In this document: positions 10,206 to 20,238 of the stretch, piece after piece
Layout: each line of letters opens with the position of its first letter
Position numbering within the stretch: position 1 is the first letter of the stretch
NCBI RefSeq assembly: GCF_900111615.1
Contig: NZ_FOHU01000002.1
Coordinates: 278,075 to 342,074, forward strand
Reading direction: 5' to 3'
DNA length: 64,000 bases
Origin: Natronincola peptidivorans
Lineage (GTDB): Bacteria > Bacillota > Clostridia > Peptostreptococcales > Natronincolaceae
Notes under the pieces: model-generated
Told to the model about the DNA's origin: nothing
Seen by the model: the letters and a program-made list of their open reading frames with translations, nothing else
Databases searched by the model: none
Made by a program: the position numbers and the translations under genes

Positions 10206-11351
10206 TTGATTTTTAAAAAGATAGGTATCATAGGCGGGGGGCAGCTAGGAAAAATGATGATTTCAGAGGGAAAAAAATTGGGATTGTTTTTTGCAATACT
10301 GGACCCTGTAACTGATTGTCCTTGTTCCTCCATGGTTGACCGGCATATAGTAGGAGATTTTTATGACAGAGATAAGATAAGGAGTTTAGCAGAAGAAACA
10401 GATGTGATTACCTATGAGTTTGAGCATATAGATGCAGATATATTAATGGAATTAGAAGAAGAAGGACATACCATCTATCCTTCACCCGGCACATTAAAGA
10501 TGATTCAAGACAAGTTTCAGCAGAAAAGCTTTCTACAATCACAAGGCATTCCTGTTTCAGCGTTTCAGAGGGTTAAATCAGTACAGGATCTTCAAAAATC
10601 AACGCTGCAATATGGGTTTCCTTTACTTTTAAAAAGCTGTAGAGGAGGCTATGATGGTAAAGGAAACTATGTTATAAAAAATGCTGAAGAGGTATCTACA
10701 GCCTATGATGCATTAGGAGGAAGTGCTTCAGAGCTTATGGTAGAAGCCTTTGTTCCTTTTGTAAAAGAGGTCTCAGTTATTGCCGCTAGAGGCATAAAGG
10801 GAGAAATTAAGGTATACCCCTTAGGGGAAAATATCCATGAAAATAATATTCTAAAAACTACCATTATTCCAGCTAGAGTCAGTAAGGAAGTAGAGGAAAA
10901 GGCTAAAGCCCTAGCCATGGAAACCATGGAGGTACTAAAAGGTGTAGGTATATTTTGTATAGAGATGTTCGTTGATAAAAACAATCATCTTTTAGTAAAT
11001 GAAATTGCCCCTAGGCCTCATAATTCAGGACACTATACTATAGAAGCCTGTAGCACCTCTCAGTTTGCTCAGCATATTCGGGCTATTCTTGGACTGCCTT
11101 TAGGAGAAACAGCTTTGCTAAAGCCAGCAGTTATGATTAATCTTTTGGGAGAAAAAGGCTATGAAGGAAGGGCCAAGCTAGTGGGAACGGAAAAAGCATT
11201 AGGATTACCAAAGGTGTATGTGCACTTTTATGGGAAAAGTGTCACTGCTCCGGAACGGAAAATGGGGCATATAACGATCTTGGATAACAATCTACCGTTG
11301 GCATTGAAAAAAGCAGAGCGGGTAAAAGATATGGTGAAGGTAATCAGTTAA
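10206..11351 (+). CDS. purK: 5-(carboxyamino)imidazole ribonucleotide synthase
   Basis: 381 residues, an ATP-grasp enzyme that carboxylates AIR with ATP and bicarbonate to N5-CAIR. The N-terminal GIIGGGQLGKMM dinucleotide-like loop, the KSCRGGYDGKGNYVI ATP-binding segment and the NEIAPRPHNSGHYTIEACSTSQF signature are all present. The start is TTG, set by AAGGAGGAG a few bases upstream. It works with the next gene, a class I PurE. First biosynthetic gene of the pur operon. Confidence 0.95.
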   Translation: MIFKKIGIIGGGQLGKMMISEGKKLGLFFAILDPVTDCPCSSMVDRHIVGDFYDRDKIRSLAEETDVITYEFEHIDADILMELEEEGHTIYPSPGTLKMIQDKFQQKSFLQSQGIPVSAFQRVKSVQDLQKSTLQYGFPLLLKSCRGGYDGKGNYVIKNAEEVSTAYDALGGSASELMVEAFVPFVKEVSVIAARGIKGEIKVYPLGENIHENNILKTTIIPARVSKEVEEKAKALAMETMEVLKGVGIFCIEMFVDKNNHLLVNEIAPRPHNSGHYTIEACSTSQFAQHIRAILGLPLGETALLKPAVMINLLGEKGYEGRAKLVGTEKALGLPKVYVHFYGKSVTAPERKMGHITILDNNLPLALKKAERVKDMVKVIS

Positions 11352-11372
11352 ACCGTGAGGGGGTTCATGAAA

Positions 11373-11891
11373 ATGAAAAAGCCATTGGTCAGCATCATTA
11401 TGGGTAGTGATTCAGATTTACCAGTAATGAAGGAGGCAGCTGAAATATTGACAGAATTTGACGTTGTCTATGAGTGTACGATAGTTTCTGCCCATCGAAC
11501 ACCAGAAAAAATGTTTGCATTTGCAGAAGCGGCAGAAGATAAAGGGATACAAGTAATCATCGCAGGAGCCGGAGGAGCAGCTCATTTGCCAGGTATGGTG
11601 GCTTCCTTAACAAGTCTTCCTGTAATAGGCGTGCCTGTCCAGAGTAAAGCATTAAGTGGTATAGATTCTCTTTACTCAATTGTACAAATGCCACCAGGAA
11701 TCCCAGTAGCTACAGTAGCTGTTAACGGTGCTAAAAATGCCGGTATCCTAGCTGCCGAAATTATAGGGCTGCAAGATTCCAAAGTAAAGGTAAAGCTGAA
11801 GGAATATAAGGAAGCCTTAAGAGTAATGGTGGAAGAAAAGGCAGAAAAGCTAGAAGCTATAGGGTATGAAGCCTATCTATCCGACAAGTAA
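11373..11891 (+). CDS. purE: N5-CAIR mutase
   Basis: About 172 residues. Class I PurE, converting N5-CAIR to CAIR. The motif [10 protein letters not shown] and the catalytic His in SAHRTPEKM are intact, as is the [10 protein letters not shown] loop. Class I identity fits the presence of purK. In-frame ATGs exist at 11367 and 11373; the GAGGGGG site favours 11373 (spacing 9). The gene begins about 20 bp after the purK stop. Confidence 0.95.
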   Translation: MKKPLVSIIMGSDSDLPVMKEAAEILTEFDVVYECTIVSAHRTPEKMFAFAEAAEDKGIQVIIAGAGGAAHLPGMVASLTSLPVIGVPVQSKALSGIDSLYSIVQMPPGIPVATVAVNGAKNAGILAAEIIGLQDSKVKVKLKEYKEALRVMVEEKAEKLEAIGYEAYLSDK

Positions 11892-11917
11892 ACCAACGAC
11901 AAATCGGAGGTGTTAAG

Positions 11918-12631
11918 ATGAATGACCTGGAAAAACTTCACATGCTCTATGAAGGTAAAGCAAAAAAAGTGTACAAAACTAAGGATGAGGATAAGTTCAT
12001 TGTAGAGTACAAGGATGATGCTACAGCCTTTAATGGTGTAAAGAAAGGAAAGATTGCAGATAAAGGCATCGTAAATAATCAAATGTCGGGAATTCTCTTT
12101 CGATTACTACAGGAAAAAGGTATCGAAAATCATTATATTGACACTTTAGGTGATAGAGAAATGCTGGTGAAGGCAGTGAAAATCATTCCCGTTGAAGTGA
12201 TTGCAAGAAATGTAGCGGCTGGTTCTATGGCAAAAAGATTAGGGGTTGAAGAAGGTAAAGCTTTTAAGGCACCGGTGATGGAGTTTTGCTATAAAAGCGA
12301 TGAACTAGGAGATCCTCTTATTAACGAAGACCACATAGAGGCTTTAGAATTAGCTACCAAAGAAGAAATAGATAAAATTAAAAGCTATACATTAAAGATT
12401 AATGAAATCCTACAGGAATTCTTTTGCAGGAAAAACCTAAGGCTTGTTGATTTAAAGCTTGAATTCGGATTGTTTGAGGGAAAGGTTATCCTAGCTGATG
12501 AGGTATCTCCTGATACCTGTAGACTTTGGGATATCAATACCGATGAAAAGCTGGACAAGGATAGGTTTAGAAGAGACTTGGGAAATGTGGAAGAATCCTA
12601 TCAAGAAGTATTAAGAAGGTTAAAAAAATAA
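11918..12631 (+). CDS. purC: SAICAR synthetase
   Basis: 237 residues, the normal bacterial length. It joins aspartate to CAIR using ATP. Recognised by LLYEGKAKKVY-type N terminus (here LYEGKAKKVYKT), the VEVIARNVAAGS segment and LEFGLFEGKVILADEVSPD. CGGAGGTG precedes the ATG. Within the pur operon, 26 bp after purE. Confidence 0.97.
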   Translation: MNDLEKLHMLYEGKAKKVYKTKDEDKFIVEYKDDATAFNGVKKGKIADKGIVNNQMSGILFRLLQEKGIENHYIDTLGDREMLVKAVKIIPVEVIARNVAAGSMAKRLGVEEGKAFKAPVMEFCYKSDELGDPLINEDHIEALELATKEEIDKIKSYTLKINEILQEFFCRKNLRLVDLKLEFGLFEGKVILADEVSPDTCRLWDINTDEKLDKDRFRRDLGNVEESYQEVLRRLKK

Positions 12632-12660
12632 GAGATTAATGAATAGAGAGGGGCATCAAA

Positions 12661-14091
12661 ATGTATCATGGAGTAAATCTCGATAAGCTAAAAGAAGAAT
12701 GTGGAGTAGTAGGGATTTATACAGATAGCAATGAAGATACAGCTAGACTCTTATATTATGGATTATATGCCCTGCAGCATCGCGGCCAGGAAAGTGCTGG
12801 GATTGCCGTTAACAATGGATTGAAAAGTAATTATCATAAAGCAATGGGTTTAGTACCAGAAGTGTTTAATGAAGATATATTAAAAAAGCTAGATGGACAT
12901 ATAGGGGTAGGTCATGTTAGGTATTCTACTGCAGGGGAAAGCTATGTGGAAAACGCTCAGCCCCTTGTGGTTAGGTATAGAGGTGGTAGTATTTCTCTAG
13001 CCCATAATGGCAACTTAACCAATGCATCTGTTATTAGAGAAAGATTAGAAGACGGCGGTGTAGTATTCCAAACATCTATAGACAGCGAAGTGATTGTAAA
13101 TCTAATTGCTAGATACAGCAATGAGGGAATTATTACCGCTATTGAAAGAACTGTGGATTTGATTAAGGGAGCTTATGCCCTCGTTATTATGACAGAGGAA
13201 CAGCTTATTGGAGTAAGAGATCCATTAGGCTTAAGACCTCTTTGTATAGGTAAGATAGGGGAAAAAGAATATGTATTGGCATCGGAAAGCTGTGCTCTAG
13301 ATATAATGGGAGCAACCTTGGTAAGAGATGTTGAGCCAGGTGAGATTGTCATTATCGATAAAAATGGGATTCGGTCTAACCCCTATAAAAACAATGAGGA
13401 AAGAGCTTCTTGTATCTTTGAGTATATTTATTTTGCAAGGCCTGATAGTGTGATTGATGGTATCAGTGTTTATGAAGCCCGGAAAAATGCTGGGAGAATA
13501 CTATCAAAAGAGTATCCAGTGGAGGCGGATATGGTAGTGGCTGTTCCAGATTCCTCTGTTCCAGCCGCCATTGGTTATAGTGAAGCCTCGGGTATCCCCT
13601 TTGATGAAGGTCTAATAAAAAACAGATATGTAGGAAGAACCTTTATTCAACCTACTCAATCTATGAGGGAGTTAGCAGTTAGATTAAAGCTAAATCCCCT
13701 AAGGGAAAATGTGGAGGGAAAAAGAATTGTTTTGATTGATGATTCTATTGTAAGGGGGACTACCATTAGGCGTTTGGTAGAAAGACTAAAAAGCGCAGGC
13801 GCTAAAGAAGTACATGTTAGAATCAGCTCTCCTCCAGTTGCCTTTGGATGCTATTTTGGTATAGATACTCCCGATAGAAATCAATTGATAGGGGCTATAA
13901 AAACTGCAGAACAAATTAGAAAAATTATCGAGGCAGACAGCTTGGGTTATATAAGTACTGAAGGCTTAGTGGCTTCCACTACCTTACCAAAGGAGCATTT
14001 TTGTTTAGCTTGTTTCAGCGGTGATTACCCAATGGATGTGCCTAAGGTAGGAGAAAAGAAAATATTTGAGAGATTACCAGGAGGTGAGTAG
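12661..14091 (+). CDS. purF: amidophosphoribosyltransferase
   Basis: 476 residues. It makes phosphoribosylamine from PRPP and glutamine, the first step of purine synthesis. A 13-residue propeptide precedes the nucleophile Cys14 (EECGVVGI), as in the B. subtilis-type enzyme. The PRPP-binding motif [12 protein letters not shown] is present, and C-terminal cysteines (SCIFEYIYF and [12 protein letters not shown] regions) match ligands of the structural [4Fe-4S] cluster of this type. Such enzymes are oxygen-sensitive and subject to nucleotide feedback. Located between purC and purM. Confidence 0.96.
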   Translation: MYHGVNLDKLKEECGVVGIYTDSNEDTARLLYYGLYALQHRGQESAGIAVNNGLKSNYHKAMGLVPEVFNEDILKKLDGHIGVGHVRYSTAGESYVENAQPLVVRYRGGSISLAHNGNLTNASVIRERLEDGGVVFQTSIDSEVIVNLIARYSNEGIITAIERTVDLIKGAYALVIMTEEQLIGVRDPLGLRPLCIGKIGEKEYVLASESCALDIMGATLVRDVEPGEIVIIDKNGIRSNPYKNNEERASCIFEYIYFARPDSVIDGISVYEARKNAGRILSKEYPVEADMVVAVPDSSVPAAIGYSEASGIPFDEGLIKNRYVGRTFIQPTQSMRELAVRLKLNPLRENVEGKRIVLIDDSIVRGTTIRRLVERLKSAGAKEVHVRISSPPVAFGCYFGIDTPDRNQLIGAIKTAEQIRKIIEADSLGYISTEGLVASTTLPKEHFCLACFSGDYPMDVPKVGEKKIFERLPGGE

Positions 14092-14093
14092 GT

Positions 14094-15131
14094 TTGGATC
14101 CTATGACTTATAAAGAGGCAGGGGTAAATGTAGAGGAAGGACAAAGGGCAGTAGAGCTAATGAAGAAGCATGTGAAAGGCACGTTTAATCAGCATGTACT
14201 AGATGATATAGGTGGTTTTGGAGGATTATTTGCCTTAGATGTAAAAGGAATGAAGGAGCCCATCTTAGTTTCCGGCACGGACGGCGTAGGAACAAAGCTA
14301 AAGCTAGCTTTTCTACTGGACAAACATGATACCATAGGACAGGATTGTGTGGCTATGTGCATCAATGATATCTTATGCCAAGGGGCAAAGCCCTTATTCT
14401 TTTTAGATTATATTGCTACTGGGAAGTTAAAGGCAGAAAAAGTAGCAGACATTGTGAAGGGAATTGCTGATGGCTGCCAAATAGCCAAAGCTCCTTTAAT
14501 TGGAGGAGAAACAGCTGAGATGCCTGGATTTTATCAAGATGGTGAATATGATATCGCTGGGTTTGCAGTAGGTATTGTAGACAAGTCTCAGGTGATTACG
14601 GGTAAGGATATTGAAGACGGTGATATTATACTTGGATTAGTCTCCAGCGGACTTCATAGTAATGGATATTCTTTAGCAAGAAAGGTTTTGTTGGAAAGGG
14701 AAAATTATTCCTTAGACACGTATATAGAAGATTTAGGGAAGACACTAGGGGAAGAATTAATTACGCCTACAAAAATTTATGTGAAGGCAGTAATGGAAGT
14801 GTTGAAGCAGGTGAAGATAAAAGGCATTGCCCATATTACTGGAGGAGGCTTCTATGAAAATGTTCCCCGTATACTACCACAGGAGCTAGATGCTGAAGTC
14901 CAGCTCCAAAGCTGGCCAATCCCTGAGATTTTTAATATAATCAGAAGCGTGGGAAATGTAGAAGAAGAAGAGATGTATAAAACCTTTAATATGGGGATAG
15001 GTATGATGCTGGTGATATCAGAAAAAGACAAAGAGAAAGCACTGACTGTATTAAAGGAAGCTGGAGAAAGTGCTTATGAAATCGGAAAAATTATTAAAGG
15101 CAAAAGACAGGTGGTATTATGTCAGGAGTAA
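14094..15131 (+). CDS. purM: phosphoribosylformylglycinamidine cyclo-ligase (AIR synthetase)
   Basis: 345 residues, matching the family. It closes FGAM to AIR with ATP. The motifs [26 protein letters not shown] and [11 protein letters not shown] are conserved. The TTG start at 14094 is favoured over ATG 14103 because AGGAGGTGA inside the end of purF lies 6 bases upstream. Only 2 bp separate it from purF; its end overlaps purN by 13 bp, so translation is coupled. Confidence 0.95.
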   Translation: MDPMTYKEAGVNVEEGQRAVELMKKHVKGTFNQHVLDDIGGFGGLFALDVKGMKEPILVSGTDGVGTKLKLAFLLDKHDTIGQDCVAMCINDILCQGAKPLFFLDYIATGKLKAEKVADIVKGIADGCQIAKAPLIGGETAEMPGFYQDGEYDIAGFAVGIVDKSQVITGKDIEDGDIILGLVSSGLHSNGYSLARKVLLERENYSLDTYIEDLGKTLGEELITPTKIYVKAVMEVLKQVKIKGIAHITGGGFYENVPRILPQELDAEVQLQSWPIPEIFNIIRSVGNVEEEEMYKTFNMGIGMMLVISEKDKEKALTVLKEAGESAYEIGKIIKGKRQVVLCQE

Positions 15132-15754
15132 GAATAGCAGTTCTTATATCTGGTGGAGGAACAAATCTACAAGCCTTAATCGATGCAGTGGAAACGAGGG
15201 ATATCAAAGGGAAGATTGCTTTGGTGATCTCTAATAAAAGGGATGCCTATGGACTAGTAAGGGCAGAAAAGCATGGGATAGAAACCATGGTACTGGAAAA
15301 GGAAACCTATGGATTTAGAGAAAGACGAGATGCTGCATTACTGGAAATCTTGCAGGAGAAAAAAATAGACTTGATTGTATTGGCAGGTTATTTAGCTATA
15401 CTACCATCTATAATTATAAACGCATTTCCAAACAGAGTAATGAATATACATCCTTCTCTTATACCAAGCTTTTGTGGCAATGGCTACTATGGAGAAAAGG
15501 TGCATGAAGAGGCACTAAAAAGAGGAATAAAGGTGACGGGAGCAACTGTGCATTTTGTCAACGAGGTGACAGATGGAGGTCCTATTATTCTGCAAGAAAC
15601 CGTAGAGGTGGATTTTGAGGATGATGTAAAAAGTCTTCAGGAAAAAGTTTTGGAGGCGGAGCATAAAATCCTGCCGCTGGCGGTGAAGCTTTTTGCAGAG
15701 GAAAAATTAGAGGTTGTTGGAAACCGAGTAAAAATAGAAGAGGTGAAGAAATGA
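15119..15754 (+). CDS. purN: phosphoribosylglycinamide formyltransferase
   Basis: 211 residues. Folate-dependent transfer of formyl to GAR. The N-terminal [13 protein letters not shown] loop, the catalytic [10 protein letters not shown] segment and the EVTDGGPII segment with its Asp are intact. The start overlaps the purM end by 13 bp and the stop overlaps the purH start in an ATGA, consistent with tight translational coupling. Confidence 0.95.
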   Translation: MSGVRIAVLISGGGTNLQALIDAVETRDIKGKIALVISNKRDAYGLVRAEKHGIETMVLEKETYGFRERRDAALLEILQEKKIDLIVLAGYLAILPSIIINAFPNRVMNIHPSLIPSFCGNGYYGEKVHEEALKRGIKVTGATVHFVNEVTDGGPIILQETVEVDFEDDVKSLQEKVLEAEHKILPLAVKLFAEEKLEVVGNRVKIEEVKK

Positions 15755-17280
15755 TTAAACGAGCTTTAATAAGCGTATCTGATAAGAATGGTATTGTGGA
15801 TTTTGGGAAGGCATTAGCAGGTCTTGGAATAGAAATATTATCTACTGGAGGTACTGCTAAGCTATTAAGAGAATCGGGTGTAGAGGCTATAGATGTTTCA
15901 GAGGTAACTGGCTTTCCAGAATGTCTAGATGGTAGAGTGAAAACATTACATCCTGTAGTTCATGGAGGAATACTAGCCATCAGAGATAATGAGGAGCATC
16001 AGAAAACCTTGGAAGAATTAAGCATTACCCCTATTGATTTGGTTGTAATTAATCTTTATCCTTTTAAGGAAACCATATTAAAAGAAGGGGTTACGATGGA
16101 AGATGCCATCGAAAACATTGATATAGGCGGACCAACCATGCTGCGCTCGGCTGCCAAGAATCACAAATTTGTAACGGTAGTGACAGATCCAGCTGACTAT
16201 GATAAGGTCTTGACAGAAATAAAGGAAAACAAAGATACCACCTATGAGACTAGATATGATTTAGCCCTAAAGGTTTTTCAGCACACCAGTCATTATGACA
16301 CTTTGATTGCCTCTTACTTAGGAGCAGATAAAAATCCTCTGGGGAATATTGTAACAGTTACCTATGAAAAGGTACAGGATTTAAGATATGGAGAAAATCC
16401 TCATCAACAGGCTGCTTTTTATAGAGAGGTAGGTCAACAAACAGGAACCTTAGTAGAAGGCCTTCAGCTTCAGGGTAAGGAACTGTCTTTTAATAATATT
16501 AATGATACCAATGGAGCATTGGAGCTGCTAAAGGAATTTGAAGAGCCTACTGTGGTTGCTGTTAAACATACAAATCCCTGTGGCGTAGCTTCTGGCAAGA
16601 GTATTTTTGAAGCTTATACTAAAGCCTTTGAATCAGATCCACTCTCTATATTTGGTGGAATAGTTGCCGCTAATGATACCATAGATGAACAAACGGCTGA
16701 AAAAATGAAGGATATCTTTTTAGAAGTGATTATTGCCCCGGATTATACAAAGGAAGCTTTAGCCATATTTTCTGCAAAGAAGAACCTGAGGATTATTAAG
16801 TTGACGGATATCAAGGCAAAAAAGGAAAAAGCTCTGGACATGAAAAAGGTTGCAGGGGGATTACTTATACAGGATAGCAATAAAGACCTCCTAGAGAAAA
16901 CAGAGGTGGTTACTACCATACAGCCTACTGAAGCTGAAATGGAGGACTTAGTTTTTGCTTTTAAAATTGTAAAGCATGTGAAATCCAATGCAATAGTTTT
17001 GGTGAAGGATAAACAGACCTTAGCAGTAGGACCAGGACAAACCAGCAGAATCTGGGCACTACAAAATGCAATCAGAAACAGTACACATAGCTTAGAGGGC
17101 AGCGTGATGGCATCAGATGCATTCTTCCCCTTTAGTGATTGTGTAGAGGAAGCAGCTAAGGCAGGAGTAAAAGCTATCATTCAGCCTGGAGGCTCTATGA
17201 AGGATGGGGATTCCATCGAAGCATGTAATGATAAAGGAATAGCTATGGTCTTTACAGGAATTAGGCATTTTAAACATTAA
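15751..17280 (+). CDS. purH: bifunctional AICAR transformylase / IMP cyclohydrolase
   Basis: 509 residues. The N-terminal domain (about 1-195) is IMP cyclohydrolase ([23 protein letters not shown]); the remainder is AICAR transformylase, with the LRYGENPHQ segment and [10 protein letters not shown] holding the catalytic Lys-His. It performs the last two steps to IMP. The start is the ATGA overlap with purN. A 187-bp palindromic element follows before purD. Confidence 0.96.
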   Translation: MIKRALISVSDKNGIVDFGKALAGLGIEILSTGGTAKLLRESGVEAIDVSEVTGFPECLDGRVKTLHPVVHGGILAIRDNEEHQKTLEELSITPIDLVVINLYPFKETILKEGVTMEDAIENIDIGGPTMLRSAAKNHKFVTVVTDPADYDKVLTEIKENKDTTYETRYDLALKVFQHTSHYDTLIASYLGADKNPLGNIVTVTYEKVQDLRYGENPHQQAAFYREVGQQTGTLVEGLQLQGKELSFNNINDTNGALELLKEFEEPTVVAVKHTNPCGVASGKSIFEAYTKAFESDPLSIFGGIVAANDTIDEQTAEKMKDIFLEVIIAPDYTKEALAIFSAKKNLRIIKLTDIKAKKEKALDMKKVAGGLLIQDSNKDLLEKTEVVTTIQPTEAEMEDLVFAFKIVKHVKSNAIVLVKDKQTLAVGPGQTSRIWALQNAIRNSTHSLEGSVMASDAFFPFSDCVEEAAKAGVKAIIQPGGSMKDGDSIEACNDKGIAMVFTGIRHFKH

Positions 17281-17379
17281 AGAGTAATGATAGATAGATG
17301 ATAATATAGGTTAGCAATGTAACAAATAAAAAAATGCAATTTCTAATTTGTTATAATTAGGTATATAGTGGTGTCTAGC

Positions 17380-17566
17380 AATTTTGATACACACAGGCCT
17401 GCGGTTTCACCAATGGATGATGTCTACAATCCATTCCAATGAAAAATACTAAAATTCGCAAACTCACTGCGTTCAAACATACGAATTTTTTAACGTATTA
17501 TTCATTTCCTTGAATTGGACATCATAGCCATTGTCTGCAAATGCAGCCCTTTAGTGTATCAAAATT
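17380..17566. repeat. MITE-like palindromic element between purH and purD
   Basis: 13-bp perfect terminal inverted repeats (AATTTTGATACAC at 17380-17392; complement at 17554-17566) bound a 187-bp, imperfectly palindromic element. Similarity between arms extends well inside (CAATGG, GATGTC, CCATTC-like segments) to a central AAATTCG/CGAATTT stem. No open frame of size. It shares ACGTATTATTCAT with the element at 31611. It looks like a non-autonomous element inserted within the pur operon. Confidence 0.8.
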
Positions 17567-17677
17567 AAGTATAGAAGCATGCGAATATTTCTTAGTATAA
17601 TGATAGTTTTTTCTTGGATACCTAAATATAGCAAGTGTGTTTTGAAAACCTTAGCTTTAAAACTAGGAGGTAAAGTA

Positions 17678-18931
17678 ATGAAGGTATTGGTGATTGGTAA
17701 TGGCGGTAGAGAGCATACCCTTGTATGGAAATTAAATCAAAGTCCTCAAGTGACTGAGATTTACTGCGCTCCAGGGAATCCAGGGATAGGGGAAATTGCA
17801 GAAAATGTTGAAATTGCTGTTGATGACATAGAAAAGCTTGTAGATTTTTCCTGGGAAATGTCAATTGATTTGACAGTAGTGGGGCCGGAAATACCTTTAG
17901 TGGCAGGGATTGTCGATGCTTTTCAAAGGAACGGATTGAAAATCATTGGTCCATCGAAGGCGGCGGCACAGCTGGAGGGAAGTAAAGCCTTTTCAAAGGA
18001 CTTTCTTAATAAATACAGGATTCCTACTGCTATGTCCCATGAAGTTCACACCTATGATGAAGCTGTAGATACCCTAAAAAAATACAGCTTTCCAGTAGTA
18101 ATTAAGGCAGATGGATTAGCTGCTGGTAAGGGTGTGCTGATTTGTGAAGATCAGCAGGAGGCAGAAAGAGGCTTAGAAGACATTTTGATAAAGAAAGTAT
18201 TTGGAGATGCGGGTAATAAGGTAGTAATTGAAGAGTTTCTAGAAGGTATTGAGACTTCGGTGCTTTGCTTTGTGGATGGAAAAACCATTGTACCGATGGT
18301 TAGCAGTCAGGATCACAAGAGAATATATGACAATGACAAAGGTCCCAACACTGGAGGAATGGGAACCTATTCCCCAAACTATGTGTATACAGAGGAAATA
18401 GCTAAGATTGTAGAAAAGGATATTTTGCAGCCCACCCTGAAGGGTATCCAATTAGCAGAAATGGATTTTAAAGGAATCCTCTTTATTGGTCTGATGATTA
18501 CAGAGGAAGGACCAAAGGTCTTGGAGTATAATGTAAGATTCGGTGATCCAGAAACACAGGTGGTATTACCGAGACTAGAAACAGATCTGGTAGAAATATT
18601 TCAACACATGCTGCAGCAAAAACTTCATGAGATTGATATTCAGTGGAATGATAAAGGGGTAGTATGTGTAGTGTTGGCTTCTGGCGGTTATCCAGGAGAT
18701 TATGAGAAGGGTATTGAAATCACGGGTTTAGAAGATATACAAGAAAACACCATTGTATTTCATGCAGGAACCGACATGAAGAAAGGTAGACTTGTGACTA
18801 ATGGAGGAAGGGTGTTAGGGGTTACCTCCTGGGCTGAAGATATAGAGACTGCAAGGAAACAGGCCTACAATAATGTAGAAAAAGTACAGTTTAAGGGAAA
18901 AACCTATAGAACGGACATAGCAGTAAGGTAA
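17678..18931 (+). CDS. purD: phosphoribosylamine-glycine ligase (GAR synthetase)
   Basis: 417 residues. An ATP-grasp enzyme joining glycine to phosphoribosylamine. It has the N-terminal VLVIGNGGREHTL motif, PVVIKADGLAAGKGV, and the KRIYDNDKGPNTGGMG signature. The ATG at 17678 is chosen because TAGGAGG lies just before it and the family motif begins at once; an in-frame ATG 99 bp upstream would add an unrelated tail encoded outside the repeat element. Last gene of the pur operon, followed by a terminator. Confidence 0.95.
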   Translation: MKVLVIGNGGREHTLVWKLNQSPQVTEIYCAPGNPGIGEIAENVEIAVDDIEKLVDFSWEMSIDLTVVGPEIPLVAGIVDAFQRNGLKIIGPSKAAAQLEGSKAFSKDFLNKYRIPTAMSHEVHTYDEAVDTLKKYSFPVVIKADGLAAGKGVLICEDQQEAERGLEDILIKKVFGDAGNKVVIEEFLEGIETSVLCFVDGKTIVPMVSSQDHKRIYDNDKGPNTGGMGTYSPNYVYTEEIAKIVEKDILQPTLKGIQLAEMDFKGILFIGLMITEEGPKVLEYNVRFGDPETQVVLPRLETDLVEIFQHMLQQKLHEIDIQWNDKGVVCVVLASGGYPGDYEKGIEITGLEDIQENTIVFHAGTDMKKGRLVTNGGRVLGVTSWAEDIETARKQAYNNVEKVQFKGKTYRTDIAVR

Positions 18932-18956
18932 GAAAAATATAACCTTTATAAGATTT

Positions 18957-19005
18957 GGGGGGTTGGTTAAGAGTAAAAAAGCTCTTTACCACCCCTTTAT
19001 AATTT
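18957..19005 (+). terminator. intrinsic terminator after purD
   Basis: GGGGTTGGTTAAGAG pairs imperfectly with CTCTTTACCACCCC around an A-rich loop, followed by TTTATAATTTT. It closes the purine operon. Confidence 0.8.
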
Positions 19006-19081
19006 TGTTAGTATATTAAGAAGGTATCTTTAAGATAGAAATTGTATATATACTGTAGATCAATAACCCTTTAAAAAGGAA

Positions 19082-19178
19082 CAAAGTTTTCCTTTGGAAG
19101 CTTTAAAGGATGACTTTGTTGAAATCTATATTCAGAAAGTTCTCTTTCGCTTAATCATTGTAAAGTGAGAACTTTCCA
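19082..19178. other. two hairpins before glsA
   Basis: AACAAAGT/ACTTTGTT encloses TCCTTT/AAAGGA, giving a compound hairpin; a second hairpin pairs GAAAGTTCTC with GAGAACTTTC. Neither has a long T tract and neither matches a riboswitch I recognise. They may be part of the glsA leader or repeat remnants. Confidence 0.5.
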
Positions 19179-19219
19179 ATAGATTATAAAAGATTACAAA
19201 GCGGAAAGGTGATAGCTTT

Positions 19220-20149
19220 ATGAAAGAAGAAATAAAAAAACATTTAGAGAATGCAATTACATCCTATCATCATTATTATGCATCAGGAAAACTTGCGGCT
19301 TATATTCCTGCTCTATTAGAAGCGAATCCTAAGGCTATAGGAGCATGCATCTTAGATAAGGAAGGTCATTGGTATTGTGCAGGAGATTATGAAAAAAGAT
19401 TTACCATACAGAGCATATCAAAGATTGTTACTCTGGCTTTAGCTATTATGGATAATGGAGAAGAAAGTGTTTTTAGCAAGATGGGTTATGAGCCTACGGG
19501 GGACTCCTTTAACTCTCTTGTTAGAATGGAAATCAATCGTGTTCCGAAGCCATATAATCCTATGATCAATGCTGGGGCCATTGTAGTGACTTCAATGATT
19601 AAGGGTGAGGATAATAATGAAAAGCTAGAAAGAATAATAGATTTCTTCAAAAGGTTAACTAGTAATGAGGAATTATCTATTGATGGCAAGGTATATCTAT
19701 CAGAAAAGGAAACAGGCCATAGGAATAGAGCTTTAGCCTACTACATGAAAGAGGTAGGGATTCTTTCATTAGATGTGGAGGATGTCCTAGACTTATATTT
19801 TCAACAGTGCTCTATTTTAGTGAACTGCCAGGACCTAGCAAAAATAGCTATGGTATTTGCCAATGATGGTGTAGATATAAACACAGGCGAAGAACTTGTC
19901 CCTAAGTATATTGCAAGAAAAATAAGAACCATCATGGTAACCTGCGGTATGTATGATGCTTCGGGGTCCTTTGCAGTTAGGGTTGGATTACCAGCTAAGA
20001 GTGGTGTAGGTGGGGGGATTATTGCCCTATCCCCAAAAAAATTGGGGATAGGGCTCTATGGCCCTGCTTTAGATGATAAAGGTAATAGTATTGTTGGCAT
20101 GAAGGTGTTAGAAGAACTATCAAGAAAATTAGATTTGAGTATTTTTTAG
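19220..20149 (+). CDS. glsA: glutaminase
   Basis: 309 residues. A serine-dependent beta-lactamase-fold glutaminase that deamidates glutamine to glutamate and ammonia. The Ser65-x-x-Lys68 catalytic pair lies in FTIQSISKIV, with the family segments PYNPMINAGAI and the C-terminal KSGVGGGIIALSP. Cytoplasmic, no signal peptide. AAAGGTGA precedes the ATG. The next gene codes for a gamma-glutamyltransferase-like protein and the block continues with a kinase/regulator pair and a TRAP transporter, suggesting a glutamine/glutamate catabolic context. Confidence 0.95.
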   Translation: MKEEIKKHLENAITSYHHYYASGKLAAYIPALLEANPKAIGACILDKEGHWYCAGDYEKRFTIQSISKIVTLALAIMDNGEESVFSKMGYEPTGDSFNSLVRMEINRVPKPYNPMINAGAIVVTSMIKGEDNNEKLERIIDFFKRLTSNEELSIDGKVYLSEKETGHRNRALAYYMKEVGILSLDVEDVLDLYFQQCSILVNCQDLAKIAMVFANDGVDINTGEELVPKYIARKIRTIMVTCGMYDASGSFAVRVGLPAKSGVGGGIIALSPKKLGIGLYGPALDDKGNSIVGMKVLEELSRKLDLSIF

Positions 20150-20238
20150 GGGGTAATGAAAGAATAGGAAAATGTTATTTAATAAAGAAGTGTAAAAGTA
20201 ATAAATATTAAGTATGGAACACTAAAGGAGAGGATGGA

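Noticed and set aside
17579-17677. N-terminal extension of purD from an upstream ATG
   Set aside because: The extra 33 residues match nothing in the family, and a good RBS lies just before the ATG at 17678.
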